Assembly: GCA_020438185.1 (NCBI GenBank)
Contig: JAGQVC010000079.1
Location: 1 to 7,252 of the forward strand
DNA length: 7,252 bases
Direction: 5' to 3'
Source of the DNA: Bacteroidota bacterium
GTDB taxonomy: Bacteria; Bacteroidota; Bacteroidia; M30B66
The notes under the pieces: generated by a model
Seen by the model: only the letters and a program-made list of their open reading frames with translations
What the model was told of the DNA's origin: nothing
Databases searched by the model: none
Made by a program: the position numbers and the translations under genes
Shown here: positions 5,500-7,252 of the stretch, in pieces
Layout: each line of letters opens with the position of its first letter
Position numbering within the stretch: position 1 is the first letter of the stretch

Positions 5500-6776
5500 A
5501 TCAGACTTTAGACAGAAGCATTGCCCCTCAGGCAAAACCGGTAAGCGACCCTCAAATGATCCTTCCCTTGAGTGTTCAGCTTGCAAACGGAATTTTGGTA
5601 CATTTTCTTTCTGCAGGCTCTCAGGAAGTCGTTCGTCTGGAATTGCTTTTTCGCACAGGTGCTGTTTCTCATGAGCTGCCGGTAGTTCCTGGAATGGCTG
5701 TTAGTATGCTTAAAGGTGGTACCGCATCTCATAACGCAACTCAAATAGCTGAATGGGTCGATAATTACGGCGCTTTTCTTGAAACAGAACCCGGTAAGGA
5801 TTACAGCTCGGTAACACTCTATTCGCTCAATCGATTTCTTCCTCAGGTTTTACCGGTAGTCCGTCAGATTATCAACGAATCCAGCTACCCTGAAGATGAA
5901 TTTGACATCAGCAAAAGCAACAAAACGCAGAAGTTTCTGGTAGGGCTCGAGAAGGTTGGTTTTGTTGCTGGCAAACGCTTTCAGGAGCTTTTATTTGGCG
6001 AAAAAGGCTACGGTACTCCGGTCAATACAGATCAGTACGAAAACCTAAATCGCGCTGAGGTAATTGAGTTTTACAGGAATAACATTCAGTTTCAACCATT
6101 TGAGCTATTTGTAAGTGGTTTTATCAGCGACACCGTAAAGCAGCTTATTCTGGATGAATTTGGACGCTTCGAAACGCGGGGTTCGGCTGTTCATCATTCG
6201 CCCGGGAATGCTGCTATGATTGGTGGTAAGCATTTTATCGGAAAGGAAAATGCGATGCAATCTGCCATTCGCATTGGTCGTCCATTGTTCACCCGCAATC
6301 ATCCCGATTATTTTGGAATGAAAGTTTTGCTTACCATTTTGGGTGGTTATTTCGGCTCACGCCTGATGTCGAATATCCGCGAGGATAAAGGATATACCTA
6401 TGGAATTGGAGCCGGTTTGGCTGTAATGAAGCATGCCGGTTATTTTTATATTTCAACCGAAGTTGGCGCTGATGTTTGTTCAGCTGCGCTGGATGAAATT
6501 TATAAGGAAATAAATGTGCTACATCACGAGGCAGTTCCTGCAGCTGAGCTCGATTTGGTTAAAAATTACATGCTGGGCTCCTTAATCAAAAGTTTCGAAG
6601 GGCCATTCGAGTACATGGAGCGTTTTAAAACCATACATCTGGATGGATTTGGTGAAGATTATTACAAACGATACGCTTCAACCATCCGCAATATTCAGGC
6701 AGACGAACTCATGGCACTTGCTTCAAAATGGTTAAGACCGGAAGATTTTACCCAATTGGTAGTAGGTAAAATGTAA
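5496..6776 (+). CDS. M16 family peptidase-like protein, non-catalytic R/Y subunit
   Basis: This 426-aa protein has the M16 fold pattern (VQLANGILVHFLSAG near residues 27-41, then LELLFRTGAVSHE) but no HxxEH: the matching segment reads VPGMAVSMLKGGT (64-76), with neither His nor Glu. It keeps the second-domain signature GGYFGSRLMSNIREDKGYTYG (283-303), with the Arg and Tyr (R295, Y302) that in two-subunit M16 enzymes bind the substrate C-terminus. It is therefore probably the partner of the upstream zinc subunit, not an independent protease. The start chosen is ATG 5496, which overlaps the upstream stop by ATGA and follows a purine-rich AAGAAGG; an in-frame ATG at 5466 would overlap the upstream gene by 34 nt and add ten residues that are less likely. 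No signal peptide is seen. It ends 8 bp from the convergent guaB stop. Confidence 0.9.
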   Translation: MNQTLDRSIAPQAKPVSDPQMILPLSVQLANGILVHFLSAGSQEVVRLELLFRTGAVSHELPVVPGMAVSMLKGGTASHNATQIAEWVDNYGAFLETEPGKDYSSVTLYSLNRFLPQVLPVVRQIINESSYPEDEFDISKSNKTQKFLVGLEKVGFVAGKRFQELLFGEKGYGTPVNTDQYENLNRAEVIEFYRNNIQFQPFELFVSGFISDTVKQLILDEFGRFETRGSAVHHSPGNAAMIGGKHFIGKENAMQSAIRIGRPLFTRNHPDYFGMKVLLTILGGYFGSRLMSNIREDKGYTYGIGAGLAVMKHAGYFYISTEVGADVCSAALDEIYKEINVLHHEAVPAAELDLVKNYMLGSLIKSFEGPFEYMERFKTIHLDGFGEDYYKRYASTIRNIQADELMALASKWLRPEDFTQLVVGKM

Positions 6777-6784
6777 TTTTCCGC

Positions 6785-7252
6785 CTATCGGCGTGAATAA
6801 TTCGGAGCCTCGCGTGTAATGGTAATGTCGTGCGGATGCGATTCGCGAACTCCGGCCGCGGTAATCCGGATAAATTTCTTGGTTTGCAACGCAGCTACAG
6901 AATTGGCTCCGCAATAGCCCATCCCGGCGCGCAAGCCGCCGATAAGCTGATACAAAACCTCGCTCAGCGTGCCTTTAAACGGAACCTGACCAACTATACC
7001 TTCAGGCACCAGTTTCTTTATATCATCTTCCGCATCCTGGAAATAACGATCCTTGGAGCCGGTCTGCATAGCTTCAATCGAACCCATTCCGCGGTACGAT
7101 TTAAACTTACGACCTTCATAAATGATAGTCTCTCCCGGTGACTCTTCAACACCTGCGAACATGGAACCGGCCATGATACTTGATGCACCGGCAGCAATCG
7201 CTTTAACAATATCGCCCGAAAAGCGAATTCCACCATCGGCAATCACAGGTAC
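6785..7252 (-). CDS. guaB: IMP dehydrogenase, C-terminal part (5' end outside window)
   Basis: The 155 residues up to the TAG at 6787-6785 are the C-terminal third of IMP dehydrogenase, which oxidises IMP to XMP with NAD+ in GMP synthesis. Visible landmarks: ADGGIRFSGD (fragment residues 5-14), binding the IMP phosphate; AGASSIMAGSMFAG (21-34); KSYRGMGS (51-58); the mobile flap GSKDRYFQ with the catalytic Arg-Tyr pair (69-70); PEGIVGQVP (83-91); and GGLRAGMGYCGA (105-116). The frame is open to the right edge, so the catalytic Cys loop and any CBS domains lie outside the window. It is convergent with the second M16 gene, with an 8-bp gap. No intrinsic terminator is evident; there is only a small CGCC/GGCG hairpin at the junction. 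Confidence 0.95.
   Translation of the reverse strand, partial: VPVIADGGIRFSGDIVKAIAAGASSIMAGSMFAGVEESPGETIIYEGRKFKSYRGMGSIEAMQTGSKDRYFQDAEDDIKKLVPEGIVGQVPFKGTLSEVLYQLIGGLRAGMGYCGANSVAALQTKKFIRITAAGVRESHPHDITITREAPNYSRR

Overview
The window looks like a chromosomal segment of a member of the Bacteroidota. The grounds are: matches to the Bacteroidota -7 promoter box TAnnTTTG just upstream of several genes, a lack of consistent Shine-Dalgarno sites, a paired cytoplasmic-type M16 protease locus, a short pRiA4b ORF-3-like protein next to cca, and intergenic octamer repeats (CAGCACAT type) with TTC-looped GC hairpins. I cannot place it below phylum from sequence reading alone.

Layout. Positions 1-3784 hold a minus-strand block, transcribed right to left: dapD (lysine/diaminopimelate synthesis), a GT9 heptosyltransferase-like glycosyltransferase that begins one base after dapD, a 135-bp gap containing a large inverted repeat, a CCA-adding tRNA nucleotidyltransferase with an HD domain, and 8 nt later a pRiA4b ORF-3/TnpR-like protein cut by the left edge. 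Positions 3785-4260 are a divergent intergenic region filled mostly by four tandem copies of a structured repeat. Positions 4261-6776 hold two overlapping plus-strand M16 peptidase genes: the first has the zinc-binding HxxEH motif, and the second lacks it but keeps the R/Y motif, as in two-subunit M16B enzymes. The 3' end of guaB (IMP dehydrogenase) lies convergently at 6785-7252, cut by the right edge.

The genes are ordinary housekeeping functions: cell-wall/lysine precursor supply, surface glycan assembly, tRNA 3'-end maturation, proteolysis and GMP synthesis. Nothing indicates a defence system, prophage or CRISPR. The unusual content is in the non-coding DNA. There is a 76-bp tandem unit (one copy expanded to 121 bp) whose AT-rich hairpin shows compensatory base changes between copies. 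A degenerate 8-bp periodic repeat occurs in both orientations, forms an 18-bp-stem inverted repeat downstream of the GT9 gene, and supplies that gene's last codons and stop. Promoter -7 boxes sit only 4-8 nt from three start codons, which implies leaderless or nearly leaderless mRNAs.
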